Shown: positions 18,105 through 26,813 of the stretch, piece by piece | Numbering within the stretch: position 1 is the stretch's first letter | Layout of the letters: every line of letters begins with the position of its first letter | Assembly: GCA_963663025.1 (NCBI GenBank) | Contig: OY760073.1 | Location: 744,001-808,000 of the forward strand | Length of the DNA: 64,000 bases | Source of the DNA: JAGWBF01 sp963663025 | GTDB lineage: Bacteria > Chloroflexota > Dehalococcoidia > Lucifugimonadales > JAGWBF01 | Direction: 5' to 3' | Program-made: the position numbers and the translations under genes | The notes under the pieces: model-generated | Seen by the model: the letters and a program-made list of their open reading frames with translations, nothing else | Database searches by the model: none | Told to the model about the DNA's origin: nothing

Positions 18105-18206
18105 CCCAAGTACACCTCCGCCACCGTTGGGCCTCGCCATGTGGTTTCGTTGTTCATGCGGGCAGTCATGCGGGGCGCTGGCAGCGGACGCTCTTAAGGC
18201 TGGGCC

Positions 18207-20003
18207 TTAGCCTTTGGCCGTGTTCTTTGAAAGGTCCGACAGCCGGGCCATCGCTTCGCTGACCGCATTGATGTGAGACGCTATGTTGTCTCCCAGCTCC
18301 CTGCCTGTGACTGCGATCTGCTGGCGGTACCTGCCCAGCGTCTCCGAGGCTTCCCGGATGTGGGTGGAGATGGCCTCGGGCAGCTCCCTGCCGGTAGATG
18401 CCAGCTGGCTCCTGTACCGGACCAGGGTGTCGGCCACTTCACGCATGCGGGCCGAAAGGGCTTCGGGCTGCTCCTTGGTGGAGTCCGTCAGAGACCTCAG
18501 GGTTTCGCTGAACTCGCTTATGCGAGCCGAGACGCTGCTGGTCAGGTCCTTGCCCATGGAGCCGGTCCTGAATCTCTGGGTCTGCAGAATCTTGAAGATG
18601 CGCTCGTACAGGGTGTCCACGGGGTTGAGCTGAGAATGGTAGCGGTCAAACAGCTCCCGGGACTCCTGCATGGTCCAACGGGGGTCCTGGTGGACGAACT
18701 GGCGTCCTGTGTAGAGGTGATATGGCCTCTGCTCTCCAGGCTGTAGCACATCCCCTTCAGCGTTCAGGGGCACAAGGTCAACCCAGTTGGATGTGGCCGG
18801 CAGAGGTGTAAGCAGGTTGGCAGTCTGGTACTTGCTGACCTCCGTGACCCAGCTGGCCATGTCCATGATGCTCTTTTCGGTGTCATAGGGCAGACCGATG
18901 ATGGTCATAGCCACTATTGAGAAACCGAAGTCCTTAAGGGTGACCAGGTCTTTGTGCATCTGCCCGGGGTCTTGACGTTTCCTGACCAGCTTCAGGTTTT
19001 CCGCATTGTCCGATTCCACCCCGACGTAGAGCATACGAATGCCGGCCTCGTAGAGGGCCTCGGCCAGCTCCGGGTCTTGGCCTATCTCGCCCCGGGTCTG
19101 GCAGATCATGTACATGCCGTCCGTCTGTCCCTTCCAGGACTTCAGACGCTCCAGGCGTTCGTTCCGGTACTTCACCGCGCGCAGAGGGGGCGGATGAAGG
19201 TCGTCGGAGATAAAGACGCTGAATCGTCCATCCAGGGAGGTGTGGATCAGCCCGTCGGCGGCCAGCTCATGGAGCTGTCGCAGGCGTTTGGCCTCGGTCT
19301 CCCGCTTGATAAGGCGGTAACCCAGGAATTGCTGGATCACCTGGCAGTAGGTGCACTTTTCGGTGCAGCCCCGTACTGTTTCCAGGACGCCGGCGGCCAT
19401 GGGGTTCAATGGGGTCAGGTCGCGGATGGCCCGGAAGTCGGGCAGCTCCACGAAGTCCGGCTCGATAACGCCACGGCGCACGGTCTGGTGCACCTGGCCG
19501 TCCTTCATGTAGGAGATGCCGGGTATCTTGGCTAGGGCCTGGTCTCGCTGGTAGCCCGAATGAGATAGCAGGGCATCGCACAGGGGGCCGATTATGTCCT
19601 CGCCTTCGCGATTGACGATTACGTCGAAGCACCCTTCTTTCATGGCTTCCTGGGGTAGGGGGCTCATCTGGGGCCCGCCGCCGATGGTCAGCAGGTCGGG
19701 ATGGTGCAACTTGGCTTGGGCGCCCAGCTGGTATGCCCGAGGGGCCTCGTTAATGAGGCAGGTGATCATCAGGATATCGACGCCGTGAAGGTCCTCAGCC
19801 GGGTCGACAGGCCCGCTGCGGTCTTCGAAAACTATCTCGGTGTCGTACAGGTAGGGGCCGTCCCATTGCCTCAGGGCGGCCGACATGAAGAGCATACCTT
19901 GCCTCGGTATGGCAACGTATTCGAAGTTGCCACCCACCGACCCTGGCACCACAAGGAGCACACGTTTGATTCTGGACATCTTTGAGAACTCCAAACCTAT
20001 CAT
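18207..20003 (-). CDS. B12-binding-type radical SAM protein with C-terminal helical repeats
   Basis: The N-terminal part (about 10-170) has the cobalamin-binding Rossmann look (KRVLLVVPGSVGG, GVDILMITCLINEAPRAYQL, LLTIGGGPQMSPLP). A radical SAM core follows with cluster motif CTEKCTYC (C-x3-C-x2-C), an SPASM-less barrel with ISDDLHPPPL, and YVGVESDNAENLKLVRK. B12 binding is inferred; a DxHxxG signature is not evident. From about residue 483 the protein carries four ~28-residue amphipathic repeats: SARISEFSETLRSL, SARMREVADTLVRY, STHIREASETLGRY, ASHINAVSEAMARL. They are rich in Glu/Arg and look like helices that could bind membrane or other proteins. Reaction unknown. An internal ATG at 19979 is an alternative start. 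Confidence 0.85.
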   Translation of the reverse strand: MIGLEFSKMSRIKRVLLVVPGSVGGNFEYVAIPRQGMLFMSAALRQWDGPYLYDTEIVFEDRSGPVDPAEDLHGVDILMITCLINEAPRAYQLGAQAKLHHPDLLTIGGGPQMSPLPQEAMKEGCFDVIVNREGEDIIGPLCDALLSHSGYQRDQALAKIPGISYMKDGQVHQTVRRGVIEPDFVELPDFRAIRDLTPLNPMAAGVLETVRGCTEKCTYCQVIQQFLGYRLIKRETEAKRLRQLHELAADGLIHTSLDGRFSVFISDDLHPPPLRAVKYRNERLERLKSWKGQTDGMYMICQTRGEIGQDPELAEALYEAGIRMLYVGVESDNAENLKLVRKRQDPGQMHKDLVTLKDFGFSIVAMTIIGLPYDTEKSIMDMASWVTEVSKYQTANLLTPLPATSNWVDLVPLNAEGDVLQPGEQRPYHLYTGRQFVHQDPRWTMQESRELFDRYHSQLNPVDTLYERIFKILQTQRFRTGSMGKDLTSSVSARISEFSETLRSLTDSTKEQPEALSARMREVADTLVRYRSQLASTGRELPEAISTHIREASETLGRYRQQIAVTGRELGDNIASHINAVSEAMARLSDLSKNTAKG

Positions 20004-20185
20004 AGGGCAAATTTCCTAGGCCTTATAAGGTACCCTTCTCCTGCCGCCCTTCCTCACCAGTCCCATCCGGTTGCACAGGCCCCACGGTTTGGCGGTCATA
20101 AAATTTTACACCAGCAAGCGTAGATTTGAAATAGCATGATGTACAGGCAGTTGGAAGATTGGCCCACCGTGCCTCGAGGACAGGG

Positions 20186-20572
20186 CTAGTGTCTTTGGAC
20201 CAGCTCTATGCGAACATCATCGGGCGCCTTCACGAAGGCGATCTTGACCCCTGTGGGCAGGGTACGCGGCTCGCCTTCCAGCTCAGCCCCCTTGGCCTTC
20301 AAGTCTGAAACTGCCGAGTCCAGGTTGTCCACCCGGAGTCCGAAGTGGTCCAAGCCATAATGGGGACCCTCGACTCCCTGTACTTCGGTACCGGTGGGCA
20401 TCGCCCCCGCCAGGAAAATGGTCAAGCCGTTCAGGTCCAGATCGACCCTGACATTGCCGTCGGGCTGAGGGGTCTCGATGATTCGAGCATCGAACATCTT
20501 GTTATAGAACTTGGCTGTGGTCGCAGGGTCGGGACTTCGCAGGTGGATGTGGTCGTAACTATAGACCGCCAT
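20186..20572 (-). CDS. VOC-fold (glyoxalase/dioxygenase superfamily) protein
   Basis: Small single-domain VOC protein of 128 residues. It opens with YSYDHIHLRSPDPATTAKFY (metal-ligand His), then GLDHFGLRVDNLDSAVSDL (second His) and ends IAFVKAPDDVRIELVQ (Glu). Two beta-alpha-beta-beta-beta modules fit glyoxalase I, methylmalonyl-CoA epimerase or ring-cleaving dioxygenase relatives; the substrate cannot be told. A GGAGG ribosome binding site lies just before the ATG. It stands alone, divergent from the MFS gene. Confidence 0.85.
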   Translation of the reverse strand: MAVYSYDHIHLRSPDPATTAKFYNKMFDARIIETPQPDGNVRVDLDLNGLTIFLAGAMPTGTEVQGVEGPHYGLDHFGLRVDNLDSAVSDLKAKGAELEGEPRTLPTGVKIAFVKAPDDVRIELVQRH

Positions 20573-20714
20573 GAACCCTCCTTCGTGCAGGTGCCAGGTG
20601 TGCTTCGATTGACGTCTCCATTGTCACAATGAAATGTTAACAGCACATAACACTGGGAGCAACGGGGAAGGGCATGCCTGTCGTTGTTGGCCCGATGTGC
20701 TTGGGATAAAGTAA

Positions 20715-21944
20715 GTGAGTGTCATGACCGAAGACCCCGGGGGCCATCGCTACCGCTACGTTATGGGTGGGCTTGTATTCTGGGCCCACTTATCCGTTGG
20801 GCTGAACTTCCAGTCGCTGTCTCCCCTCCTCCCTCTGATCACCGACGACTACAACATCAGCAGCACGGCGGGAGGTCTCCTTCTTTCCCTGGCCCTGCTG
20901 CTGTTTGCGGTGTTCAGCCTGCCCGGCAGTATGCTGGCCCCGGGCATAGGTGTGAGGAAGGTCTATACCCTGAGCTGGCTGATGGTGGGAATGTGCGCCC
21001 TGTCCTTCCTCGCCCCTAACTTCGCCAGTCTCCTGGCGATTCGTGTAGCCTTTGGGCTTGGCATGGCCCTGATCATGCCGGCCACCGGTCCGCTGATTAT
21101 GGGGTGGTTCAGGCCCAGGGAAGCGCTGGTCCTGACCAGCCTGAATGTGGCGGCCCTGAGCCTGGGGATCGCCCTGTCCGCATCCACGGCCGTGCCCCTA
21201 TCAAATCACCTGGGCTGGGAAGGTGCACTGGGAGTGTTCGGTGGCGTCGGACTGGCGGGGGCTGTGGCATGGATCCTATGGGGCAAGGTGGGCGTCGAAA
21301 CTTCCGGCGCTCCGGATAAGTTTTACTGGCGGGACGTTTCCGAGACGCTGCGGAAGCGCGCCGTGCTGTTAACGGGAATCGGCGATGCGGCCTGCTTTGC
21401 CCAGTACGTGGCCCTTACATCCTGGCTGCCGACTTTCTTCAGCCAGACCCGGGACATATCCCTGTCCCAGGCGGGACTGATTACCAGCGCCCTTCCGCTG
21501 GCGGGGGTGGCTGCGGTGCTGTTCGCAGGTTTCCTGTCCCTCAGGGTGACTTCCCGGCGGGTGTTTTTCATCGTTCCGGGGATCATGGCGGGCGTTGGCG
21601 GCCTGGGGACCGTCCTCGTGGACAACACGGCGATTGCGCTCCTCTGCATCGGGTTGCTGGGTATAGGATCATGGCTTTACGTTCCCATGCTTTTCGTCCT
21701 GCCCATGGAGCTGGACGGGATGACTCCCGGAAAGGTGGCGGTGGCGTGGGGGTGGATCATGGCGGTGTCGGGGATGGGCGGATTCGTGTCGCCCCTGGTG
21801 GTGGGAATTCTCAGGGATGCCACGGGCAGTTTCCTTCCCGGGTTCCTGATGTTTGCTGCCCTGGCCTGGATGCTGGTTGTCGCGGGACTCTCGGTGCCGG
21901 AGCCCCGGTCTGCCCCGGAGCGTTCTTCCAAAGGCAAGGGCTGA
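20715..21944 (+). CDS. Major facilitator superfamily transporter
   Basis: Inner-membrane secondary transporter with 12 predicted hydrophobic segments over 409 residues. Typical features are NFQSLSPLLPLITDDYNIS in helix 1, the cytoplasmic loop between helices 2 and 3 (GIGVRKVYTL), GLGMALIMPATGPLIMGWF, and a central loop near residue 200. It looks like the CynX/NarK-type or sugar-acid MFS branches, but the substrate is not predictable. GTG 20715 and ATG 20724 are both possible starts, neither with a strong ribosome binding site. It begins a long plus-strand series, though its link to the genes downstream is only positional. Confidence 0.88.
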   Translation: MSVMTEDPGGHRYRYVMGGLVFWAHLSVGLNFQSLSPLLPLITDDYNISSTAGGLLLSLALLLFAVFSLPGSMLAPGIGVRKVYTLSWLMVGMCALSFLAPNFASLLAIRVAFGLGMALIMPATGPLIMGWFRPREALVLTSLNVAALSLGIALSASTAVPLSNHLGWEGALGVFGGVGLAGAVAWILWGKVGVETSGAPDKFYWRDVSETLRKRAVLLTGIGDAACFAQYVALTSWLPTFFSQTRDISLSQAGLITSALPLAGVAAVLFAGFLSLRVTSRRVFFIVPGIMAGVGGLGTVLVDNTAIALLCIGLLGIGSWLYVPMLFVLPMELDGMTPGKVAVAWGWIMAVSGMGGFVSPLVVGILRDATGSFLPGFLMFAALAWMLVVAGLSVPEPRSAPERSSKGKG

Positions 21945-22046
21945 CGCCTGCGTCCTTTGTGGACTGAGCTTGGGCAAAGTATTATCATTACTAGCTGTCA
22001 AGCCATCCGGTGGGCATGTATGCCTGCAGCAAGCACAGGAGGCGAA

Positions 22047-22412
22047 ATGAAGGTAGTAAGGACAGCCGAAGTTGCCGAAGAGTCGGTCAACACTCCCCTG
22101 TTCACCGGCGGAACGGTCACCCGGCAGACCATCGTTCCCACCGAGGAGGCCAACAACTTCAACTGTGGGATCGTCAGCTTCGGGCGCGGTGCCCGCAACA
22201 AGTTCCACTCTCACACCAGCGACCAGGTGCTGATTATCACCTCGGGCATCGGCATAGTTGCCACTGAGAGCGAGGTGCGGGAGGTGACAGTGGGAGACAT
22301 CATCCATGTTCCCGCCGGAGAGAAGCACTGGCATGGAGCAAGGGACCAGTCGCCCATGGCCCACATTACCATCACCGCCAAGGGAAGCGAGACCACTCAG
22401 CTGGAGTCATAG
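22047..22412 (+). CDS. Single-domain cupin protein
   Basis: Small beta-barrel protein (121 aa). The cupin motif 1 reads GARNKFHSHTSDQVLIITSG (two His and the Glu position replaced by Gln), and motif 2 reads VTVGDIIHVPAGEKHWHGA with the third His. This suggests a metal site and a role as a small oxygenase, isomerase or sensor. AGGAGG sits 3-9 nt before ATG 22047, which fixes the start. It lies about 100 bp after the MFS gene and 27 bp before mnmA. Specific role unknown. Confidence 0.85.
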   Translation: MKVVRTAEVAEESVNTPLFTGGTVTRQTIVPTEEANNFNCGIVSFGRGARNKFHSHTSDQVLIITSGIGIVATESEVREVTVGDIIHVPAGEKHWHGARDQSPMAHITITAKGSETTQLES

Positions 22413-22439
22413 TCCCCCGGGTGGGTCGAGGACTGAACG

Positions 22440-23564
22440 TTGCCTGAGAGCGTTGTTGTAGCCATGAGCGGGGGCGTGGACTCGTCGGCCGCCGCCCTGC
22501 TCCTTCATGAGGCGGGATACCGGGTGCTCGGCGTCACCATGAAACTTTACGACCTGCCGCCCGGCCAGCTTCCCGCCAACTACCAGGGCTGCTGCACCGT
22601 CGATGATGTCGAGGATGCCCGGAGGGTATGCCACCGGCTGGGAGTTTCCCATCATGTGTTTAACCTTCAGCGGGAGTTCAAGGCATACGTCACTGACTAC
22701 TTCCTGAGGGAGTACCAGGCGGGCCGAACGCCTCACCCATGCATAGCGTGCAACGAGAGGATCAAGTTCGACTTCCTGTACCAGAGGGCGCACCTGATGG
22801 GGGCCGAGTACGTGGCGACGGGGCACTATGCGCGCATTCGCAGGAAAGGCTCCTCATACCAGCTTCTAAAGGGGCTGGACCCTTTCAAGGACCAGTCCTA
22901 CGTGCTATACAGCATGGGCCAGCGGGAGCTGCAGCGCACCCTGATGCCCGTGGGCGGGTATTCCAAGGATGAGATACGTGGGTTGGCAGCCGATGCCGGC
23001 CTCCCAAATGCCGACAAGCCTGACAGCCAGGACATCTGCTTCATCCCGGGAGGAAACTACAGGGAGTACCTGCGGGAGCACGCCACTCCCCAGGCGGGTG
23101 AAATCGTGGATGAAGGCGGGCAGGTGCTGGGGAAGCACGATGGCATCGAGAACTTCACCATAGGGCAGAGACGGGGCTTGGGAATCGCCGGAACGGTCCC
23201 CATGTACGTGATAGGAATCGATGCTGTTGACGGTCAGGTGGTGGTCGGTCCCGAGGAGCGTCTTTACAGCGATTCCTTGTGGGCCTCGGGGGTCAGTTAC
23301 GTTTCCGGCAGCCCTCCGCGGGTGGGTGAGCTCGTTACGGCCAAAATCCGATACAAGTCCCCGGAATGTGAGGCTGTCCTAACGCCTGCTGGTGCCAGCG
23401 CCGAGATACGCTTCCGGGAACCCCAGAGAGCGGTCACCCCCGGCCAGGCAGTTGCCATTTACCAGGGTGACGTTGTCCTGGGCGGTGGGCGCATCGAGGC
23501 CGGGCCTCCTTCAGACTTTGCCTCTTCCCAGGTGGTCGTCAGCGATCCAGCTCTTGTGAAATGA
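22440..23564 (+). CDS. mnmA: tRNA 2-thiouridylase MnmA
   Basis: Thiolates U34 of tRNA-Lys, -Glu and -Gln. PP-loop: AMSGGVDSSAAA. Catalytic cysteines fall in TPHPCIACNERIKF and DSQDICFIPGGNY, with GHYARI and KDQSYVLY also typical. The tRNA-recognition and beta-barrel domains follow (NFTIGQRRGLGI, VGPEERLYS, AVTPGQAVAIYQGDVVLGGG). The start is a TTG at 22440 (MPESVVVAMSGG) with GAGGA upstream. 374 aa, normal. Two of its likely substrates, tRNA-Gln and tRNA-Glu, are encoded 8 kb away. Confidence 0.96.
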   Translation: MPESVVVAMSGGVDSSAAALLLHEAGYRVLGVTMKLYDLPPGQLPANYQGCCTVDDVEDARRVCHRLGVSHHVFNLQREFKAYVTDYFLREYQAGRTPHPCIACNERIKFDFLYQRAHLMGAEYVATGHYARIRRKGSSYQLLKGLDPFKDQSYVLYSMGQRELQRTLMPVGGYSKDEIRGLAADAGLPNADKPDSQDICFIPGGNYREYLREHATPQAGEIVDEGGQVLGKHDGIENFTIGQRRGLGIAGTVPMYVIGIDAVDGQVVVGPEERLYSDSLWASGVSYVSGSPPRVGELVTAKIRYKSPECEAVLTPAGASAEIRFREPQRAVTPGQAVAIYQGDVVLGGGRIEAGPPSDFASSQVVVSDPALVK

Positions 23565-23585
23565 CCATGAGAAGGGCCCGGCGCC

Positions 23586-24206
23586 TTGCCTACCTTCGAG
23601 CATGAGCTAAGAATCTCCGCGCAGGGATTTCCGACCGTTGCCGGGGTGGATGAAGTCGGGCGGGGCCCTCTGGCTGGTCCCGTGGTTGCAGCAGCGGTGC
23701 TCATGGAGCCGGCGTTGGGGGTCCCTCCCTGGCTGGCTGAAGTCGATGACAGCAAGGTACTGACCGCCCGGGCTAGGGAACGCTTGTACCCGCTGATCCT
23801 CGAGGGGGCTGCGGGTGTCGGAGTAGGGTCCGCCTCCACCGAGGAGGTCGACAGCATAGGCATCGCTCCCGCCTGCCGATTGGCCATGGTCAGGGCTGTG
23901 AAAGACCTGCCCGAGGAACCTTCCCACCTCCTTGTGGACTACATGCCACTGGAGGAGATGGGTATCCCCTGTTTCAGCTTGGCCAAGGGCGACAGCCTCT
24001 GCTACTCCATCGCCGCCGCATCCATTGTGGCGAAGGTTACCAGGGACCGGCTGATGACGGAAGCCGACTTGGAGTACCCGGGCTACGGGTTTTCCCGCCA
24101 CAAGGGTTATGCCACCCTCGTCCATAGGCGCCGCCTCCTGGAGTTGGGACCCTCACCCATCCACCGAAAGTCCTTTAGTCTGAAGACGAGACTTCCCGGA
24201 ATGTGA
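23586..24206 (+). CDS. rnhB: Ribonuclease HII
   Basis: Cleaves the RNA strand of RNA-DNA hybrids and removes single ribonucleotides. Motifs: AGVDEVGRGPLAGPVV (first Asp and Glu), DDSKVLTARARERL, LLVDYMPL (third acidic residue; more usual is LVDG), and AAASIVAKVTRDRLM with the final Asp. HKGYAT and GPSPIHRKSF end the family core. The start is a TTG at 23586. 206 aa. It sits 21 bp after mnmA and 45 bp before yraN, the common rnhB-yraN pairing. Confidence 0.95.
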   Translation: MPTFEHELRISAQGFPTVAGVDEVGRGPLAGPVVAAAVLMEPALGVPPWLAEVDDSKVLTARARERLYPLILEGAAGVGVGSASTEEVDSIGIAPACRLAMVRAVKDLPEEPSHLLVDYMPLEEMGIPCFSLAKGDSLCYSIAAASIVAKVTRDRLMTEADLEYPGYGFSRHKGYATLVHRRRLLELGPSPIHRKSFSLKTRLPGM

Positions 24207-24251
24207 GGGCTGGCCGGCCCGCCAATCGACCCTGGAGGGATACCTGTCGCT

Positions 24252-24635
24252 ATGCCATCCGCTAAGACCAAGCTCGGTACCCAGGGGGAGAACGCAGCCT
24301 GCAAGCTGCTGGAGTCCCGAGGCTACCGCATCCTGGAGCGCAACTACCGTTGCCGGTATGGTGAGATAGATATCGTGGCTATGGATGGGGATTGCACGGT
24401 GTTCGTGGAGGTCCGGGCCAAGCGCTCCAGGAGCTTCGGCTCTCCCGAAGAATCCCTGTCCAAGACGAAGCAGCGAAGGCTGACAACTACCGCTCTGACC
24501 TATCTCCAGGACTGCGAGACCCCTCCGGTGGAGTGGAGGATTGACCTGGTGTCGGTGCGTTACTCCGCGGGGAACGAGCTAGCGAAAATCGACCATGTGA
24601 AATACGCAGTCCAGGCGGAAAGCAGTGACTGTTGA
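24252..24635 (+). CDS. YraN/UPF0102 family endonuclease-like protein
   Basis: Predicted Holliday-junction-resolvase-like nuclease fold, 127 aa. Family marks: LGTQGENAACKLLESRGY, ILERNYRCRYGEIDIVAMDG (with the E-x-D pair), VFVEVRAKRSRSFGSPEES and KQRRLTTTALTYL. The E-I-D...E-V-(R/K) arrangement is the catalytic-like set of the PD-(D/E)XK fold, here with Arg in place of the usual Lys. Physiological role unproven in the family. It follows rnhB, as in many bacteria. Confidence 0.9.
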   Translation: MPSAKTKLGTQGENAACKLLESRGYRILERNYRCRYGEIDIVAMDGDCTVFVEVRAKRSRSFGSPEESLSKTKQRRLTTTALTYLQDCETPPVEWRIDLVSVRYSAGNELAKIDHVKYAVQAESSDC

Positions 24636-24685
24636 GTATGTTAGAATCTGACCAGATCACCCTTGGAAGGAGTCGCAGGTAAAGG

Positions 24686-25033
24686 GTGCCCCTTTATGAG
24701 TACAGGTGCCAGGAGTGCCGGAAGAAGTCGACAGTCCTGGTGAAAAGCATAAACGCCACACCGCAGGCTGTGTGCGACCACTGCGGGAGCGGGAACATGC
24801 AACGGCTGGTGTCCAAGTTCTCTTTTCGTCGTTCCTGGGGTTCCAGCCTAGACTGGGCCCCGGACACGGGCTGGCCGGAGAATATAGATAATGAAGACCC
24901 CAGGGCGGTGGCGGGCTGGATGAAGCGGATGCAACACGAGATGGGCGGCGAGGTGACCCACGAGTTCAAGGATATGGTGGATGAGCTGGAGTCCGAGGCC
25001 GACATGGGAGATGGCGATGCCTTCGACTGCTAG
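24686..25033 (+). CDS. FmdB-type zinc ribbon protein (first of a pair)
   Basis: Opens with the FmdB ribbon: MPLYEYRCQECRKK, then VCDHCGSGNMQRLVSKFSF, giving two C-x2-C knuckles. The rest (to 115 aa) is acidic and unassigned. FmdB-like proteins are annotated as putative regulators but their function is not established. The start is a GTG at 24686. It is directly followed by a paralogue at 25082, so this is a tandem duplication. Confidence 0.85.
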   Translation: MPLYEYRCQECRKKSTVLVKSINATPQAVCDHCGSGNMQRLVSKFSFRRSWGSSLDWAPDTGWPENIDNEDPRAVAGWMKRMQHEMGGEVTHEFKDMVDELESEADMGDGDAFDC

Positions 25034-25081
25034 GCACCTCTGCCCTTCTGCCAACCGATTGGGAAGGTGGGCCAGCTAGGA

Positions 25082-25423
25082 ATGCCCATCTATGAGTACC
25101 GGTGCTTTACCTGCCAGGGAGTGTCATCGGTGCTGGTGCGATCTATGGAGAGCAGCCCCGAGTTGGCCTGCTCCCACTGCAACGGCACGGACCTGCGCAG
25201 GACCATTTCGTCATTTGCATACCACAGGTCGGCTGCCGCTAGGGCAGCGGCCCCGGTCTTCGACGCTCCCGGCTCCTCGCTGGAATACTACAGCGACCCG
25301 TCCAACGTGGGCCGGCGTATCGAGGAATCCTTCAACTCCCACGGGGTGGAGATGCCCGACTCGGTAAGGGAGAACATCGACGCCGCGCGCAGGGGAAAGG
25401 CGCCCGAGGGCTTAGACATATGA
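25082..25423 (+). CDS. FmdB-type zinc ribbon protein (second of a pair)
   Basis: Same layout as its upstream neighbour: MPIYEYRCFTCQGV and ACSHCNGTDLRRTISSFAYHRS, with a different acidic tail (113 aa). ATG 25082 gives the conserved start; an in-frame codon at 25067 would add five residues. The last codon overlaps the start of thiE (ATGA), so thiE is probably translated by coupling. Confidence 0.85.
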   Translation: MPIYEYRCFTCQGVSSVLVRSMESSPELACSHCNGTDLRRTISSFAYHRSAAARAAAPVFDAPGSSLEYYSDPSNVGRRIEESFNSHGVEMPDSVRENIDAARRGKAPEGLDI

Positions 25424-26082
25424 TTGGAAACAGCCCCGCCCCTTCGATGCAGGGCCTTTACGTAATCATAGACCCCCAGGTGACAGCGGGCCGGGACCCT
25501 GCAGCCATCGCCAAGGCTGCCCTGCAGGGGGGCGCACGGGTGCTCCAGCTCCGGGACAAGCTTCGAGAGAAGGGGGAATCCCTTCCCCTGGCTCGCTCTC
25601 TAAAGGACCTGTGCGCGGAGCACGGGGCAATGCTGATCATTAACGACCATGCCGACCTGGCCGCCATTGTGGAGGCCCACGGCCTGCACGTCGGACAGGG
25701 AGATCTGCCCGTGGCTGAGGCCCGGATGGTGCTTCAACCCTGGCAGGTGGTAGGAAGGTCCAACCACTCCAGGGAGGAGCTGGCAGACTCCCTGGCCCAG
25801 GGGGCCGACCATGTTGCCTTCGGCGCCATCTATGCCACATCTACAAAGGTCTCGTCCGACACCAGCCGGCCCGTGGGACCCGAGGGCCTCCAGGCAGCCA
25901 GGGTAATGACTGACCTGCCGCTGGTGGCCATCGGAGGCATCAATGAAGGCAACATCGAGGCTGTGGTAAAGGCGGGGGCCGACGCTGTGTGCGTGACGGC
26001 CGCGGTGGGGCTGGCCGAGGATCCCGAAGGTGCGTCCCGGCGACTTGTAAGGAGCATCGAGGAAGCCGGGGGCAGGGTGTGA
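25420..26082 (+). CDS. thiE: Thiamine-phosphate synthase ThiE
   Basis: Couples HMP-pyrophosphate with thiazole phosphate to give thiamine phosphate. TIM-barrel signatures: LYVIIDPQVTAGRDP, GGARVLQLRDK, LIINDHADLA, GLHVGQGDLPV, VGRSNHSREEL, YVAFGAIYATSTK-like sequence (HVAFGAIYATSTK), and VAIGGINEGNI. 220 aa. It starts in an ATGA overlap with the second fmdB gene and ends in a GTGA overlap with the translin gene. No other thi gene and no TPP riboswitch were seen nearby. Confidence 0.95.
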   Translation: MIGNSPAPSMQGLYVIIDPQVTAGRDPAAIAKAALQGGARVLQLRDKLREKGESLPLARSLKDLCAEHGAMLIINDHADLAAIVEAHGLHVGQGDLPVAEARMVLQPWQVVGRSNHSREELADSLAQGADHVAFGAIYATSTKVSSDTSRPVGPEGLQAARVMTDLPLVAIGGINEGNIEAVVKAGADAVCVTAAVGLAEDPEGASRRLVRSIEEAGGRV

Positions 26083-26753
26083 GTACACCGGCGAACCGGC
26101 TGGACTTGACAACAGCGTCGGAGCGAGCCCAGCAGGAGCTTTCCGTCAAGCACGAGGCCAGGGAAGCCGGGCTGCGGATATCCCGGGAGGTGATACGTCT
26201 CTCGGCCAACGCTATCCGCGCGGTCCATCGTCATGACCTGGATGAAGCTGCATCCCTCATCGCGCAAGCCTCCCAACGATTGGAAGAGGCGGGGGCGATA
26301 AGAGAGGAGATCCCGGATATCTACTACTCGGGTTTCCTGGCTGATGCCCGCAAGGAGTACGCCGAGGCCAACATCACCTTGGCGCTGATCTCCGGTGACC
26401 CCATCCCCCAGGCGGAAGCGCTGGGGGTGGAGATGGCGTCCTACTTGAATGGCATGGGAGAGGTCATCGGTGAGCTGCGCCGGTACGTCCTGGACTCGCT
26501 GAGGCGGAACCAGACGGATCGGTGCGAGGAGCTGATGCAGGTCATGGACGACATATACAGCCTGCTGGTCACCGTAGATTTTCCCGAGGGTGTAACTGGC
26601 GGCCTGAGGCGAACGACCGATGCTATGCGAGGTGTGTTGGAGCGCACCAGGGGCGACCTGACCATGACCCTGCGCCAGCTGGAGCTGGAGAAGCTCCTGG
26701 CGGGCTGGCAGGAGGCGCTGCCCCGAGGGGCGGCTTCCCTTGACACCCCATAG
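26079..26753 (+). CDS. Translin/TRAX family protein
   Basis: All-helical protein of about 224 residues, matching the translin superfamily seen in eukaryotes, archaea and some bacteria. Characteristic stretches are LRISREVIRLSANAIRAVHR, DIYYSGFLADARKEYAEA, YLNGMGEVIGELRRYVLD, and LVTVDFPEGVTGGLRRTTD. Eukaryotic translin forms rings that bind RNA or single-stranded DNA; TRAX adds nuclease activity. Acidic residues here (YAEA, DFPE) could support metal-dependent RNase activity, but that is inference. GTG 26079 overlaps the thiE stop (GTGA). Often mislabelled as haloacid dehalogenase. Confidence 0.8.
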   Translation: MSTPANRLDLTTASERAQQELSVKHEAREAGLRISREVIRLSANAIRAVHRHDLDEAASLIAQASQRLEEAGAIREEIPDIYYSGFLADARKEYAEANITLALISGDPIPQAEALGVEMASYLNGMGEVIGELRRYVLDSLRRNQTDRCEELMQVMDDIYSLLVTVDFPEGVTGGLRRTTDAMRGVLERTRGDLTMTLRQLELEKLLAGWQEALPRGAASLDTP

Positions 26754-26768
26754 CATGTGTGCTAGCTT
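26740..26768 (+). promoter_or_regulatory. Sigma-70-type promoter of hppA
   Basis: A perfect -35 box TTGACA (26740-26745), a 17-bp spacer and -10 TAGCTT (26763-26768) with an upstream TG (TGC). It overlaps the end of the translin gene. The hppA start is 46 bp downstream, with AGGAGA before the ATG. Confidence 0.6.
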
Positions 26769-26813
26769 CTCTGATGCTCTCAAACCGGGAACTGAGAGAT
26801 AGGAGACCATCTT

